Shown here piece by piece: positions 13,221-14,750 of a DNA stretch of 14,750 bases. The notes under the pieces were generated by a model. The model saw only the letters and a program-made list of their open reading frames with translations. It was not told the origin of the DNA and did no database searches. Position 1 is the stretch's first letter. Each line of letters opens with the position of its first letter. The DNA is from Spirochaetota bacterium (lineage in GTDB: Bacteria > Spirochaetota > Spirochaetia > DSM-27196 > PWMO01). The position numbers were made by a program, and so were the translations under genes. Location of the stretch: NCBI GenBank assembly GCA_009908735.1, contig JAAAOR010000121.1:1-14750 (forward strand), read 5' to 3'.

Positions 13221-14219
13221 GGTTCAGCCCTGTTTCACTGCGAGCATAGTATCTTCGTGATCCTGCCGGACGTGCACGATCCCGCGCAGCTCGTGTTTCA
13301 CGCTGATCACCTGCTCTTATACGCCAGCGCAGTCGAATGGTGGAGCTATTCGCTCCAAACCGGAGAATGGGAGTTCCTTGGCGACGACCTGTACGGCGAA
13401 GATGGACCGCGCTGGGATCATGGGGACCGAAGGTTCTGGGCGCCGACTATCCGGCGAATCGGCGACTCACAGTTTCGCCTCTATCACTCCGCGGTCTTTG
13501 ACGAGGATGCCCACGGATCACGGATCGGCTTTGGCGAAGGCCATGGGGAGAGCGTCGATCTCGAATGGGAGCCGACCTCCGCTCCCGTGGTGCAGTCGGA
13601 CGGCCTCGACGAGCCCTTTGCCATCGACCCGGCAGTATTCGCTGACGACGATGACCGCACCTGGCTTGTCTTCGGCTCTCATGCCGAGGGCATCTGGATC
13701 GCGGAGCTCGACAACAGCACCGGCTATCTCGCCCGGCGACCACGTGACATCTCATGGTCGCCGGATGACGAGCGGTTTTTTCACCTTGCCGACTATGGGG
13801 GAGACCGCTACGATGAGAACAACGTCGAGGCGGGATACGTCTACAACCACCCCGAGACCGAGTGGTACTACCTTTTCGTGAACTGGGGCCGGTGTTGCGC
13901 CGGCCGTCGCAGTACCTACAACATCCGCGTGGGCCGCTCCCGCAGCCCGACCGGGCCCTACCTCGATCGCGACGGTGTGGCGCTCTCCGAAGGTGGCGGC
14001 TCACTCTTCCTCGACGAGGACGGGGAGATCCTCGGAGATCCGAGGTTTATCGGCCCCGGACATGCAGGGCTCTACCGGCATCGAAACGGCAGCTACTACG
14101 TGACGCATCACTTCTACGATGGAGAGCATCGCGGACGACCGAGCTGGGCGATGTGGAACCTCGACTGGATCAACGGCTGGCCCGTCGTCGACGCCGACCA
14201 CGAGGTCGAAGTGCGCTGA
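13212..14219 (+). CDS. GH43 family arabinanase-type hydrolase
   Basis: Five-bladed beta-propeller glycosidase, most like arabinan endo-1,5-alpha-L-arabinosidases. Family signs in order: VHDPAQL near residue 21 (catalytic base Asp), FAIDPAVFADDDDRTWLVFGS near 138 (pKa-modulating Asp), NNVEAGYVYN near 205 (acid Glu) followed by YYLFVNWGRCCAG and TYNIRVGRSRSPTGPYLD, and FIGPGHAGL near 277 (the His that holds the metal in the propeller pore). It is 335 residues long and appears uninterrupted. No signal peptide is seen, whereas most relatives are exported, so the N-terminus may be cytoplasmic or cut short. GTG 13212 is the earliest start, with GAGGGA six bases before it; the neighbouring gene remnant on the other strand begins at 13220, so one of the two starts is probably altered. 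Confidence 0.85.
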   Translation: MIHGSALFHCEHSIFVILPDVHDPAQLVFHADHLLLYASAVEWWSYSLQTGEWEFLGDDLYGEDGPRWDHGDRRFWAPTIRRIGDSQFRLYHSAVFDEDAHGSRIGFGEGHGESVDLEWEPTSAPVVQSDGLDEPFAIDPAVFADDDDRTWLVFGSHAEGIWIAELDNSTGYLARRPRDISWSPDDERFFHLADYGGDRYDENNVEAGYVYNHPETEWYYLFVNWGRCCAGRRSTYNIRVGRSRSPTGPYLDRDGVALSEGGGSLFLDEDGEILGDPRFIGPGHAGLYRHRNGSYYVTHHFYDGEHRGRPSWAMWNLDWINGWPVVDADHEVEVR

Positions 14220-14274
14220 AAGCCGCCTACGGGTTCTCTTGAGTCAAGCTGAACCAGTTCCCGGAGTTGTCCCT

Positions 14275-14412
14275 TTATATACGCCGAAAGCATTCGCAAA
14301 AAGTGATTTGGCTGCCGTAGCCGACCGCAAGAACCACCTCCAGTATTGACGCGTCGCTCTCCGCGATCATTCCCGCTGCTTCCTCCATGCGTCTGCGGAT
14401 CAGATAATAGTC
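14275..14412 (-). pseudogene. AraC-family regulator, C-terminal HTH remnant
   Basis: The minus strand reads DYYLIRRRMEEAAGMIAESD, SILEVVLAVGYGSQITF and CECFRRI, then TAA (14275-14277). This is the double helix-turn-helix of AraC/XylS proteins (RxxxAxxLL...I.EIA..VGY.s...F...FRR), stopping before the usual GxSPxxYR end. No N-terminal part is found upstream, where a different frame is used. It is a fragment of a sugar-responsive regulator, consistent with a former arabinose-type locus beside the GH43 gene. Confidence 0.72.
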
Positions 14413-14750
14413 ATTGACTATGCTCCCGTGTCAAGCGAGCCCGTCGTCGCAGGCAACCGACGAGCTCCAGTATAGAATCCGCGTGTTCCGGCTCCTCGTT
14501 CTCGCTCTTTATGACCCATCCGGCTTCGGAGACCGAAACCGTGAGGCGGGGCTCCGTCCCCGGTCCCTCTTCAGCGAATCCCGCCCGCCGGATCGCACGA
14601 CGTGTCCACTCCGTCTTCGGCCCGGCCGGCCCGGCGACTTCGACGGAGAGATGCGAATGCCGGCTTGCGGGACGGGCCTCCGGCGAGCCGTCCTGGGTGA
14701 AGCTAACCCCGCGGCGGGAGAAGGCCTGCCTGATCATGCCGCCGAGGGCG
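14411..14750 (-). CDS. Unidentified protein, partial at the window edge
   Basis: The frame is open to the right edge (ALGG precedes the first ATG at 14737), so the start is outside the window; at least 112 residues are visible. The product is hydrophilic, with SRRGVSFTQDG, HSHLSVEVAGPAG, TEPRLTVSVSEAGW and HADSILELVGCLRRRARLT, and ends at TGA 14411-14413. Two strand-like segments and a final helix suggest a small alpha/beta fold, but I recognise no family. Given the decayed neighbours it might be a remnant. Its stop touches the AraC fragment on the same strand. Confidence 0.4.
   Translation of the reverse strand, partial: ALGGMIRQAFSRRGVSFTQDGSPEARPASRHSHLSVEVAGPAGPKTEWTRRAIRRAGFAEEGPGTEPRLTVSVSEAGWVIKSENEEPEHADSILELVGCLRRRARLTREHSQ

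Noticed and set aside
1..14750. CRISPR arrays, tRNA or rRNA genes
   Set aside because: No regularly spaced repeats of the right size and no cloverleaf or rRNA-like sequence were seen. Detection by eye could miss a degenerate tRNA.

Overview
The window is GC-rich bacterial DNA whose left third is compact and well preserved: a lytic transglycosylase (its start lies outside the window), uppP and ftsK, all on the + strand. The FtsK sequence, with a four-helix membrane part, a long acidic linker and a DELADLM Walker B, reads most like those of free-living spirochaetes. This is a recollection-based impression and the phylum is not proven here.

From about 4.8 to 9.1 kb lies the most interesting part: an array of gene cassettes separated by four integron-type attC sites (5430-5531, 6704-6837, 7965-8099, 8985-9118). 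Each site has an ATAAC...GTTAY frame, complementary inner arms with the extra unpaired base on the left arm, and the right-hand core supplied by the next cassette. Two of the sites are identical at 117 of 120 internal bases. No integron integrase is visible, so within the window this is a CALIN-type array (cluster of attC lacking an integrase). All four cassettes carry toxin-antitoxin-type genes: (1) a BrnT-like toxin with an in-frame TAG plus an intact RHH antitoxin; (2) a class II Fic protein with a single-base frameshift; (3) an inverted mazE-mazF pair plus a truncated grpB; (4) an intact Phd-like antitoxin and PIN-domain toxin. Two of the four toxins are therefore disabled, or recoded, by single-nucleotide changes, while their surroundings are intact.

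From 9.1 to 13.2 kb is a gene graveyard. An MFS exporter, a DJ-1/PfpI protein, an HxlR regulator, an NAD(P)-binding F420-reductase-like protein and a glycoside-hydrolase-like protein all keep recognisable ends but have lost internal segments, often with frame changes. A 129-bp IS3-type remnant with terminal inverted repeats abuts an apparently intact CPBP-family membrane protease gene.

From 13.2 kb to the end there is an apparently intact GH43 arabinanase-type gene (+), the C-terminal remnant of an AraC regulator (-) and an unidentified partial gene (-) running off the window. Together with the decayed hydrolase this looks like the residue of a plant-polysaccharide-use locus.
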